Source: Acidobacteriota bacterium
GTDB taxonomy: Bacteria > Acidobacteriota > Terriglobia > Terriglobales > Acidobacteriaceae
Length of the DNA stretch: 6,413 nt
Assembly (NCBI GenBank): GCA_019247235.1
Contig: JAFAPG010000776.1
Span: 1-6,413 of the forward strand
Direction of reading: 5' to 3'
Made by a program: the position numbers and the translations under genes. Of this stretch, positions 1 to 6,114 are shown one piece after another (position 1 is the first letter of the stretch; the number at the start of each line of letters is the position of its first letter). The notes beneath the pieces were generated by a model. It worked only from the letters and a program-made list of their open reading frames with translations. It was not told the origin of the DNA and did not search any database.

Positions 1-190
1 TGGTAACCACGCCTGAGTTACCGAGGTGAATGTAGACAAGATGACTTACGAGCTAGGGATATAAGCCGATAGAATCGAGTGTTCAGCGGAATGGATAGTC
101 GCATAACCCGCTCTTAAATCCAGCACTTCCGGCCCAATTACCCGCAACCGGCCACTCGCAATCCGCTCCCACCAACACCTTTCGTGTTCG
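1..190. other. Left-edge region without a recognisable gene
   Basis: I see no coding sequence here; stop codons break the frames and no open stretch resembles a known family. The frame used by the following small ORF is open only from about position 107, with no ATG, GTG or TTG before 191. Two small inverted repeats are visible: GGTAAC (2-7) with GTTACC (17-22) across 9 bases, and AACAC (174-178) with GTGTT (184-188) just before the ATG at 191. TATAAG at 60-65 and TAGAAT at 70-75 resemble -10 boxes but lack good -35 partners at proper spacing. The stretch could carry the promoter of the downstream gene group, but nothing in it proves that. Confidence 0.4.
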
Positions 191-475
191 ATGGTAACCA
201 GCGTGCACTTTGACGAAGCGCACGGCTACTCCCCCCTATTGAACATGGCAGAGGCTACTCACTTAAGATTCGTGTATTTCGGAGGAGTCGACCGCGCGCG
301 ACATGCTTATTCTGCGATGGTCTTGCCAGGGACGGCGGCGCCCCTCTTGGATGGGCTGACAGCGATCGCACGTCGTAGCTCAAAGTCTATCTTTACGGCC
401 CAACCGCTCGAACACTCGGTGCGCGCAATTGTGGCCTTTCATTCACCCTACTCACCCCTCGGGGGTGGATTATGA
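191..475 (+). CDS. Doubtful small ORF of 94 aa, unknown function
   Basis: I do not recognise this product. It would be a mostly soluble 94-residue protein with no clear signal peptide, membrane segment or metal-binding motif. In its favour, its TGA stop overlaps the ATG of the glycosyltransferase gene as ATGA, an arrangement typical of translationally coupled neighbours in operons. Against it, no Shine-Dalgarno sequence precedes the ATG (the bases before it are pyrimidine-rich and form a short AACAC/GTGTT hairpin), the ORF is short, and the ATGA overlap can arise by chance. The ATG at 191 is the only usable start, because the frame is closed by a TAA at 104-106. It may be the leader of the glycosyltransferase transcript rather than a gene. 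Confidence 0.28.
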   Translation: MVTSVHFDEAHGYSPLLNMAEATHLRFVYFGGVDRARHAYSAMVLPGTAAPLLDGLTAIARRSSKSIFTAQPLEHSVRAIVAFHSPYSPLGGGL

Positions 476-1494
476 AGCGGCTTTGTGTGCTCATACCCGC
501 CAAGGACGAGCGCCTGGGAATCAGCAAGACGCTAAAGAGCATCATCCACGCGGGTCTCGACGTGAACGACATCTACGTGGTTGATGATGGTTCAAGCGAT
601 GGAACCGGAGAAATTGCCCGCTCCTTTGGGGTTCATGTGCTGCGCAACCAGAAGAACCTGAGCAAGGCTCTCGCCTTGAGTCGCGGTGCCCAAGAGTTCG
701 GTCTCACCACCCGCTATGACTATATCTCTTTGATGGATGCTGATACCGAGGTTTGCAAGAACTACTTTGATGTGGTGAAGCGGGCCTTCAATAACCCGAG
801 AGTTGCCGCCGTATGTGGCCGTGCTAAAAGCACCCCGCATAACTGGTTGACTGCGTATCGCTGCCTCGCCTACTGGATATCGCATGCGATTTATAAATGC
901 GGGCAAAGCAATATGAGAGTTATCACGGTCACGCCTGGCTGCGCCTCAAGTTTTCGTGCTGATGTATTCGGTAAGCTCGACTGGAACACAGACACCATCG
1001 TCGAAGATATGGATTGCACGATTCAAATTCATCGTAAGAAGTTGGGTCACATCGTGTACGAAAGAGGTGCAGTGGTTTCCACCCAAGATCCGCGCACCAT
1101 CCGCGATTACATTAAGCAAATTTATCGTTGGGATACCGGCACCTGGCAAGTCGGACGAAAATACGCGATGACTAGCGGCCTGGCCAGGATTGATTGGGAG
1201 TTTAAGCTCCTTGCCGGCGAAGGCCTAATCTTCTCCGCATTGTATTTGTTTCTCCCTGCTCTCCTGCTCATGCATCCGCAGATTGCACTCTGCTCACTGG
1301 GCATGGATTTTCTGGTCTTGGTAATGCTTGCTTGTGGTTGCGCATTGCGCGAGCGGCGGACCGACGTGCTCGTCGCGCTCCCTTTATATGAACTGCTGCG
1401 TTTCATCGATTGTTCGGTATTCCTTTATAGCTTTTGGAAAACCATGGTCCGAGGAAAGCAGGAAAAAGGGTGGTTTGGGGTCAAACGATATTAA
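472..1494 (+). CDS. Membrane-anchored family 2 glycosyltransferase (processive, PgaC/NfrB-like)
   Basis: This 340-residue protein should transfer sugar units from a nucleotide-sugar donor to a growing glycan at the cytoplasmic face of the inner membrane. Visible GT-A landmarks are: a nucleotide-binding start LIPAKDE (8-14); VVDDGSSDGT (36-45) with donor-binding D38/D39; the DxD metal motif D89-A-D91; the ED motif at E178-D179, supplying the presumed catalytic base; and QIYRW (216-220), the QxxRW motif of processive synthases such as PNAG, cellulose and hyaluronan synthases. Hydrophobic segments at about 249-267 and 272-290, perhaps also 300-322, form a C-terminal membrane region. Unlike E. 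coli PgaC (about 440 aa) there are no N-terminal membrane helices. The ATG overlaps the stop of the preceding small ORF, and GGGGG lies 6 bases upstream. The exported barrel gene begins 16 bp after the stop. GT2 assignment is firm; donor sugar and polymer cannot be read from the sequence. Confidence 0.94.
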   Translation: MKRLCVLIPAKDERLGISKTLKSIIHAGLDVNDIYVVDDGSSDGTGEIARSFGVHVLRNQKNLSKALALSRGAQEFGLTTRYDYISLMDADTEVCKNYFDVVKRAFNNPRVAAVCGRAKSTPHNWLTAYRCLAYWISHAIYKCGQSNMRVITVTPGCASSFRADVFGKLDWNTDTIVEDMDCTIQIHRKKLGHIVYERGAVVSTQDPRTIRDYIKQIYRWDTGTWQVGRKYAMTSGLARIDWEFKLLAGEGLIFSALYLFLPALLLMHPQIALCSLGMDFLVLVMLACGCALRERRTDVLVALPLYELLRFIDCSVFLYSFWKTMVRGKQEKGWFGVKRY

Positions 1495-1500
1495 GGGAAA

Positions 1501-1504
1501 AAGG
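1501..1504 (+). promoter_or_regulatory. Ribosome binding site deciding the GTG start of the barrel gene
   Basis: AAGG lies 6 bases before a GTG at 1511 and directly after the glycosyltransferase stop (1492-1494). The same frame stays open back to 1328, inside the glycosyltransferase gene, but only the GTG at 1511 gives a product that begins with a clean signal peptide, so it is the preferred start. Confidence 0.6.
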
Positions 1505-1510
1505 CCAAGC

Positions 1511-2338
1511 GTGAAATTGAGATTTTTATCATGGCTGCTCGTCATTCTGGCGCTGGCCAGTCCGCTGGCAGCGCAGCCCAGCGCAGCTCCTGCCGTAGAG
1601 GGCACCATCTTTGACGGTATGGCCCTGCCCGGCCTGGCCTGGAGCACGATGGGCAACTTTAGCCCAATCGAGCATAACAATGGCTACAGTGAATCATACG
1701 TGGAGCAAGGCGCAACCGTGTTTGCAAGCAACTCTGGTTCGACCACGGTTACTCCCTATGCCTCTCTCGGTCTGGTTCTCGATAGCAAAGGCTATCCCTG
1801 GAATGACAAGATTGAGCCGCGAATCGGAGTTAAGCTGAACCGGGTATTTCGTTCCGGCGTTGTGAGCGTGGGATCAGCGTACTCCTACGAAGATCGATTC
1901 AAAAGCGCAACCGGTTCGGGATTGATCGTTTACACCCAGGCGTGGTTTGGCTGGCAGGAGGTATCTCACAAGAGCAACCGTTTCCCCGGGTCCTCCTGGG
2001 TGGTGCTGGGGAATATCTCTCCCGTGGAGAATGGAAACGTCCTTGCTTGGAGCCACATCTCTCAGGGAATCGTGGCCAAGAGATTTTCAAAAGCCACCCT
2101 GGTTCCATATGGCGAAGTGACTCTGGCACGTGATAGCAAACATTTTGATTGGAACAACAAGGCAGTGATGGGGACGGGCGTCAAGGCGGTGTTTGCTCAG
2201 GGTGATACTTATTCTGAGCTGGGGGCCGCCTATCTCGAGGAGCACCGGTTCTATTCCGGCGGATCCGCTGGAGGACTCACGTTGTTCCTAAACGTTTCAT
2301 ACAGTTGGAATCTTCTGGGTAGGAGTTTAGGGAGATAG
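1511..2338 (+). CDS. Exported protein of two tandem repeats, probable outer-membrane beta-barrel
   Basis: The 275-residue product starts with a Sec signal peptide (about 1-21, hydrophobic core LLVILALASPLA, likely cleavage after LAA). The rest is rich in Gly, Ser and aromatic residues in alternating strands, as in outer-membrane barrels. It consists of two copies of one unit of about 108 residues, 40-148 and 159-266. Each has, in order, W-x3-GN-x-SP-x-E (W44-E54; W163-E173), QG (66; 185), PY (82; 199), DSK-x3-WNxK (91-100; 208-217), GVK (106; 223), AY-x2-E-x-RF (123-130; 240-247) and a closing W (148; 266). Its place between a processive-type glycosyltransferase and periplasmic genes suggests a role in exporting or holding the polysaccharide, like the barrel parts of PgaA, BcsC or NfrA, but there is no TPR region. 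I do not recognise the family with certainty. The protein ends in a short basic tail rather than the common C-terminal Phe. Confidence 0.75.
   Translation: MKLRFLSWLLVILALASPLAAQPSAAPAVEGTIFDGMALPGLAWSTMGNFSPIEHNNGYSESYVEQGATVFASNSGSTTVTPYASLGLVLDSKGYPWNDKIEPRIGVKLNRVFRSGVVSVGSAYSYEDRFKSATGSGLIVYTQAWFGWQEVSHKSNRFPGSSWVVLGNISPVENGNVLAWSHISQGIVAKRFSKATLVPYGEVTLARDSKHFDWNNKAVMGTGVKAVFAQGDTYSELGAAYLEEHRFYSGGSAGGLTLFLNVSYSWNLLGRSLGR
1628..2308 (+). repeat. Protein-level tandem duplication within the barrel gene
   Basis: Codons 40-148 (1628-1954) and 159-266 (1985-2308) encode two homologous units, with a register shift of 117-119 residues. By eye about a third of aligned residues are identical, mainly Trp, Gly, Pro, Asn, Asp and Lys at matching places. 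The DNA itself has diverged, so this is an old gene duplication and fusion and not a recent repeat. Confidence 0.8.
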
Positions 2339-2340
2339 AA

Positions 2341-2454
2341 GTGCCTTATTTAGGCTTTGGAAGTGTCTCTGGGATGATTCACCTGCTGGCCAGGCTGCCC
2401 TTTGTCGCTCGCACGGTGTTGGTCTGCGTGGTCATTGTGGCGCTGTGTCGATAA
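2341..2454 (+). CDS. Possible 37-aa hydrophobic micro-protein
   Basis: A GTG at 2341, two bases after the barrel gene's stop, opens a 37-codon frame ending in TAA at 2452-2454. GGGAG (2330-2334) stands 6 bases before the GTG, an unusually good ribosome binding site for a chance ORF. The product begins MPYLGFGSVSGMIHLLARL and continues into a hydrophobic stretch TVLVCVVIVALC near its C-terminus (about residues 25-36), preceded by two Arg, so it could be a single-pass inner-membrane peptide. Third codon positions are mostly G or C, as in the neighbours. PNAG loci carry a small membrane partner of the synthase (PgaD, about 137 aa), but no sequence relation is visible. It could equally be spacer sequence. 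Confidence 0.3.
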   Translation: MPYLGFGSVSGMIHLLARLPFVARTVLVCVVIVALCR

Positions 2455-2489
2455 GCGAGCGTGCAGGCGAAAGGGAATCGCTTGGTTTT

Positions 2490-2494
2490 AAGGA
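2490..2494 (+). promoter_or_regulatory. Ribosome binding site deciding the start of the peptidase gene
   Basis: AAGGA sits 7 bases before the ATG at 2502. The frame is open further upstream to a GTG at 2445, but that start would add 19 polar, charged residues in front of the signal peptide and has no comparable site, so 2502 is preferred. Confidence 0.7.
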
Positions 2495-2501
2495 AAAATT
2501 C

Positions 2502-4430
2502 ATGTGTCGCTTGAGAGCATTCGTATTCTCAATATTGGCATGCTTGTTTTTTGCCGCATTCGGTCTTGCTGAGACTCCGGCACTTTCATCGATCTCGTTC
2601 AATGCCCAAAGTGTAGTGGCGGGAAACTCAGTCGCGGGCCTGGTAACACTGAACATGCCAGCTCCCTTCGAGATTCGCGTCTCGTTGGCGGTTGATCCGC
2701 CAGAAGCAGCCAGGGTTCCGGCCGAGGTGGTCGTGCCCGTAGGTGCAACGAGCGCCAACTTTCTCGTAACCACAGGGCTCTCCAATCGCCCTCTGGAAGA
2801 GGATGAGATAAGTGTGACCATCTACGGCAATTTCGAAGCCACCCGGCATGCCTCATTTCAGAGCCTGGCTCCGGTGAGCTTCGGCGAGAACATCGACAAG
2901 ATTGTCGAGGCCGAGCGGAAATTTGTGACGGCAATGAAACGTATGCACCCTCTGGCCGAGACCTACATTCAGAACTTACGCGAGGATAAGGATCACAACC
3001 TCGCTCCTATCAACGATCAGTATTTTCTCGGCCGTCTTGATATGAGCGACGGCCCAGATAGCGAATTATTTAACGGCCAACGTTCGGGTTCGCGGCGCGG
3101 CCATTTCTTGAATCCTTTTTCTGGCATTCTCTCGCACAAGTTCATGGCACGTGGCTTCGTCCAGATGATCGTGCTGGATTGGGACTTTCAGAGGTCGAAT
3201 TACGAGTTCAAGATGGTGCGGCACGAGTTTCTGGGAGACATACACTGTCTGGTTGTTGACCTACAACCCAAAGAATCATCCCCCAAAGGACTGTTCACGG
3301 GGCGAATTTGGGTCGAAGACCGCGACTTCAACATCGTTCGTTTCAATGGAACCTACACCCCCCGTTCTCGTTATTCGCACTACCTGCACTTTGATAGCTG
3401 GAGGTCAAACCTGCAGTCAGGTGTCTGGCTGCCCACCTACGTCTACATCGAAGAGTCTGATAACCAACATTCCTCTGGCATTCGGCTGAATGTCAAGGCG
3501 CAAACGCGACTGTGGGGGTACGAGATCGACCCGCTAAGACATACGCAAGAGCTGGTGAACATCCAAGTCGAGTCTGCACGAGACCAAAGTGCAGCGGCTG
3601 AGGATAGCGGACCTCTCGAAGCCGAGAGAATGTGGGAGCGACTGGCGGAAGACAATGCCATCGAGCATTTGCAAAAAGTCGGCCTGATCGCGCCCGCCAG
3701 CGAGGTCGACAAAATTCTTGAAACCCTGGTGAACAATTTAAGCGTTGGCAATCATCTGGTGATCAGCCCGGACGTGCGCTGCCGAGTGCTACTGACCACA
3801 CCGCTCGAGTCGTTCACGATCGGGCACACTATTGTGGTGAGTCGCGGGTTACTCGATGTCCTGCCGGATGAAGCCTCGCTGGCTATGGTATTGGCCCACG
3901 AACTCGCGCACATCGCGCTCGGTCACCCGACCAACACCAAGTTTGCTTTTATCGATCGCTTCTTTTTCCCGGATCAGAGCACTTTCGAAAAGATGGACTT
4001 CGGACGCAATCCAATCGACGAGCAGGCGGCCGATCGCAAAGCTCTCGAACTGCTTGCCAATTCACCCTACAAGGACAAATTGGGCAGTGCTGGTTTATTT
4101 CTTAAAGCACTCGAAGCTCGTGCACCGGTGCTCACCTGTTTGATTCGACCACATTTAGGCAACGCAATGGCCGATAGTAAGAAGCTGCGCATGTCTGCTT
4201 TGACCGAAAGCGCGCCGCAACTCGAGATGAATCATATCGAGCAAATCGCGGCGCTCCCTCTGGGCAGCCGCATCAAAGTCGATGCATGGAGCAATCAGCT
4301 GAGCCTCATGAAACCCAAACCGTTGAATCTGCTTTCAGCGCGAGAGAAGATGCCTTTTGAGATCACGCCCTTCTTTCCATACCTCACCCACAGCTTGAAT
4401 CCGCAGGAGGATTCGATCGCTCGCAAGTGA
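2502..4430 (+). CDS. Exported three-part protein with C-terminal M48-type zinc metallopeptidase
   Basis: The 642-residue protein carries a signal peptide (about 1-23, ending GLA before ETPA). Residues about 27-120 form an Ig-like domain of the type 'SVVAGNSVAGLVTL...VPAEVVVPVGATSANF', familiar from acidobacterial secreted proteins. The middle (about 130-350) is rich in beta strands, including FTGRIWVEDRDFNIVRFNG at 265-283, which recalls LolA/RseB-like or lipoprotein-sorting folds; that is only a guess. The C-terminal part (about 375-545) has the M48 peptidase hallmarks: AHELAH (465-470) with HExxH (H466, E467, H470), and EQAAD (507-511) providing the third zinc ligand E507. It should be an active peptidase in the periplasm or outside the cell. 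Characterised M48 relatives such as BepA act in outer-membrane protein assembly and turnover. With a barrel gene just upstream, a similar role is plausible but unproven. About 100 residues after the peptidase core are unassigned. Confidence 0.88.
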   Translation: MCRLRAFVFSILACLFFAAFGLAETPALSSISFNAQSVVAGNSVAGLVTLNMPAPFEIRVSLAVDPPEAARVPAEVVVPVGATSANFLVTTGLSNRPLEEDEISVTIYGNFEATRHASFQSLAPVSFGENIDKIVEAERKFVTAMKRMHPLAETYIQNLREDKDHNLAPINDQYFLGRLDMSDGPDSELFNGQRSGSRRGHFLNPFSGILSHKFMARGFVQMIVLDWDFQRSNYEFKMVRHEFLGDIHCLVVDLQPKESSPKGLFTGRIWVEDRDFNIVRFNGTYTPRSRYSHYLHFDSWRSNLQSGVWLPTYVYIEESDNQHSSGIRLNVKAQTRLWGYEIDPLRHTQELVNIQVESARDQSAAAEDSGPLEAERMWERLAEDNAIEHLQKVGLIAPASEVDKILETLVNNLSVGNHLVISPDVRCRVLLTTPLESFTIGHTIVVSRGLLDVLPDEASLAMVLAHELAHIALGHPTNTKFAFIDRFFFPDQSTFEKMDFGRNPIDEQAADRKALELLANSPYKDKLGSAGLFLKALEARAPVLTCLIRPHLGNAMADSKKLRMSALTESAPQLEMNHIEQIAALPLGSRIKVDAWSNQLSLMKPKPLNLLSAREKMPFEITPFFPYLTHSLNPQEDSIARK

Positions 4431-4700
4431 TCCCCTTTTATTATCGCCTTCCATGGGGCTTCGACGGCACAGGTGCGGGAGTTCGGTCACAGGTCGACGC
4501 AGCGAGCCGCAAAACAACCCTGCCAACTGAAGCGACCCCAACATCGATCCTAACGGTGACCTGTTTGCGGGTGGAAAAGCTGTGATGCAGATCTTCGTTG
4601 TTCGCTAGAATACGTTCTTTGCCGTAAGAAATCACTCCTGGCCCGTGTTGTCACAAAGCCTGCGCTTCTCATTGCGTATTCCCCAGTGGAGCTCAAGCGG

Positions 4701-4713
4701 CGGGCGCCGCCCG
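4701..4713. repeat. Short GC-rich hairpin
   Basis: CGGGC and GCCCG pair across a 3-base loop; a shifted pairing GGCGG (4699-4703) with CCGCC (4707-4711) is also possible. No T-run follows on either strand, so it is not a classical terminator. Confidence 0.35.
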
Positions 4714-4767
4714 AGGTGATCGACACAGCTAGGCAACGCTGGCCTCTGCACGATTTGCCTTCCATTC

Positions 4768-4806
4768 GGGAAATAGTTTTTCCCTTGCCATAGGAAGTCG
4801 CCTTCC
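4768..4806. repeat. Pair of small hairpins upstream of the deacetylase gene
   Basis: GGGAAA (4768-4773) pairs with TTTCCC (4779-4784) over a 5-base loop, and GGAAG (4793-4797) pairs with CTTCC (4802-4806) over a TCGC loop. They stand 9 bases apart. They could form in the leader transcript of the deacetylase gene, but each is short and may be chance. Confidence 0.35.
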
Positions 4807-4825
4807 CAGGTGCAGCTCAGGGTTG

Positions 4826-4860
4826 GTTACTACCGTACTACTCAGTAACTATCTCAGTAA
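4826..4860. promoter_or_regulatory. Clustered inverted and direct repeats, possible operator
   Basis: GTTACT (4826-4831) and AGTAAC (4844-4849) form an inverted repeat with a 12-base spacer. CTCAGTAA occurs twice, at 4841-4848 and 4853-4860, exactly 12 bases apart, so the second copy repeats the right arm about one helical turn further. Such spacing is typical of cooperative protein binding. The cluster lies about 180 bases before the preferred start of the deacetylase gene. No regulator can be named. Confidence 0.3.
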
Positions 4861-5036
4861 TCGCATGCGCTCAGCTCCCACAACCATAGGTGAATCTCCC
4901 GGCGCGAATAAGTGTCGCTTGCAGCTGGATTTGCACTCACCTCGCTGCTCAATGGAGTAACCGTACCTGGCACGCGTGCCCTGCCCCAGTTATTGGTACG
5001 GCGCTTGCACTATTGATCCCCACTCCCCTCGAAAAT

Positions 5037-6026
5037 ATGCGCAGGATTGTTCAAATCATCTTCGTATGCGGTTCATTGACCAGGGCGTGCTTCGCTCAGG
5101 GGCCCGCAATCCGCGTGCTGCCTTGGGATGAACATGCCGCAGCCGTGTCATTAACTTTTGACGATTCTCGGCCGGTGCACCTAGACGTCGCTGTCCCCGA
5201 ACTGAACAAACGCCACCTGCATGCCACTTTTTTTGTCATCATCTCAAAATTAACCCGGCTGGATGGTTGGAGAGAGGCGCAAGCCGAAGGTCATGAAATC
5301 GGCAATCATTCCCTGACCCACGAGCACGTCTCTGCGCTTACCCAGGCCAGCGAAGAACTGCAGGTAGAGGACGCCAAAGCCTTCTTGGATAGCAATTTTC
5401 ACGCGAACACAATCATCTTCGCATATCCGTATAGCGAACTCTCTCCAGGGCTGTCGTTCTGGGTACAACGCTATGACTTTCTCGCCCGGGGATGGCAGGG
5501 AAGTAGCGATTCACCCTATATCAGCGCCGAAGATTTGCCCGACTGGTACAACCTGCCCAGTCAGGCCACCAACACCGACACCGATGTTGCCGTCTACAAA
5601 GACTGGATTGATAAAGCTTTGGCTATGCACGCCTGGACTATCGTGCAGATTCACGGTATTGGCGATCCATCCACTGGTTTTGATCCTATTCCTACCCCAG
5701 TGTTCCTTTCTTTCTTGGATTATCTGAGGAGCAAAGAAGCGAACGGCCTATGGATAGCTCCCATGGGCACGGTGGGAGCGTATTTGCGTGGCCAAAAAAT
5801 CTTGGAGACAGCGAAAACCGAAGTTGAAAGCGGAGGAGAGAAGTGGGTGTGGGAACTACCGGTGCCGTTTCCTTCTGGCGTCCTTCTTCGAGCCAGAATT
5901 TTAGCCGCGCACTCGAAGTCGCGGCCTCGAATCTACCAGGGGAAACGCGAGTTACATGCGAGCAAATCGGGCGTCTACACCATCTCGCTCGATGCGCGCG
6001 AACTAATGATCAGACCTGCGCCGTGA
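5037..6026 (+). CDS. Exported NodB-type (CE4) polysaccharide deacetylase
   Basis: The 329-residue enzyme should remove N- or O-acetyl groups from an extracytoplasmic glycan using a divalent metal. The NodB fold motifs appear in order: TFDD (40-43), with D42 as presumed catalytic base and D43 as metal ligand; HSLTH (91-95), with metal ligands H91 and H95; FAYPY (128-132), motif 3 without the Arg found in many CE4 enzymes; and QIHGIG (205-210), the motif-5 His H206. Residues 240-250 (IAPMGTVGAYL) fit the end of the fold, and about 265-325 form a small beta-rich tail. The ATG at 5037 gives a signal peptide ending near CFAQ (about residue 21), but no Shine-Dalgarno precedes it; a GTG at 4890 is an in-frame alternative. 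It is a single catalytic domain like IcaB, without the glycoside hydrolase half of PgaB. Substrate is unknown; the nearby glycosyltransferase suggests an N-acetylated exopolysaccharide, though peptidoglycan or another glycan cannot be excluded. Confidence 0.9.
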   Translation: MRRIVQIIFVCGSLTRACFAQGPAIRVLPWDEHAAAVSLTFDDSRPVHLDVAVPELNKRHLHATFFVIISKLTRLDGWREAQAEGHEIGNHSLTHEHVSALTQASEELQVEDAKAFLDSNFHANTIIFAYPYSELSPGLSFWVQRYDFLARGWQGSSDSPYISAEDLPDWYNLPSQATNTDTDVAVYKDWIDKALAMHAWTIVQIHGIGDPSTGFDPIPTPVFLSFLDYLRSKEANGLWIAPMGTVGAYLRGQKILETAKTEVESGGEKWVWELPVPFPSGVLLRARILAAHSKSRPRIYQGKRELHASKSGVYTISLDARELMIRPAP

Positions 6027-6102
6027 AGGGGCACACAAAAGCACAGGGTGGGAGCGGGCGGCGAGACAGCTTTAGGTGGGACTCAACAGAGGCGGCGCGA
6101 TA

Positions 6103-6110
6103 AAGGGGAG
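6103..6110 (+). promoter_or_regulatory. Ribosome binding site of the galactose-oxidase-like gene
   Basis: AAGGGGAG ends 4 bases before the ATG at 6115. It supports that start, which also gives a signal peptide. The 88-base gap after the deacetylase stop shows no terminator hairpin, so the two genes may be cotranscribed. Confidence 0.6.
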
Positions 6111-6114
6111 TGCA

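Larger units (their letters stand above)
4431..5036. other. Intergenic region of about 600 bp with small repeats
   Basis: No convincing gene is seen on either strand; the short reverse-strand frames have no family resemblance. The frame of the downstream deacetylase is open back to a GTG at 4890, but the 49 codons before 5037 do not look like an exported protein. No stem followed by a T-run is present after the peptidase gene, so an intrinsic terminator cannot be called. Structured elements cluster at 4701-4860: a GC-rich stem, two small hairpins, and paired GTTAC/GTAAC and CTCAGTAA repeats. The region most likely contains the promoter and leader of the deacetylase gene, and it marks a break between the two gene groups. 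Confidence 0.5.

Noticed and set aside
60..75. TATAAG and TAGAAT as -10 boxes of a promoter for the glycosyltransferase group
   Set aside because: No -35 hexamer with a good match stands at 16-18 bases; TAGACA (33-38) is 21 bases from TATAAG.
592..906. Reverse-strand ORF of 104 aa inside the glycosyltransferase gene
   Set aside because: It lies wholly within a gene with clear GT2 motifs on the other strand, has no family resemblance and no separate promoter or ribosome binding site.
1328..1510. N-terminal extension of the barrel gene into the glycosyltransferase gene
   Set aside because: The extension is an out-of-frame reading of the glycosyltransferase C-terminus, and the signal peptide begins only at the GTG at 1511.
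2432..2821. Reverse-strand ORF of 129 aa over the start of the peptidase gene
   Set aside because: It is antisense to the signal peptide and Ig-like domain; its Ser/Thr/Ala-rich composition is what an antisense frame of that domain gives.
4701..4713. GC-rich hairpin as a rho-independent terminator of the peptidase gene
   Set aside because: No T-run follows the stem on either strand and it lies about 270 bases after the stop codon.
4335..4765. Three overlapping reverse-strand ORFs of 64-71 aa around the end of the peptidase gene and in the spacer
   Set aside because: They overlap each other in different frames, resemble no family and have no convincing start signals.
4890..5036. 49-residue N-terminal extension of the deacetylase
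   Set aside because: It would place unrelated sequence before a clear signal peptide, and the GTG at 4890 has no good ribosome binding site. It stays possible because 5037 also lacks one.
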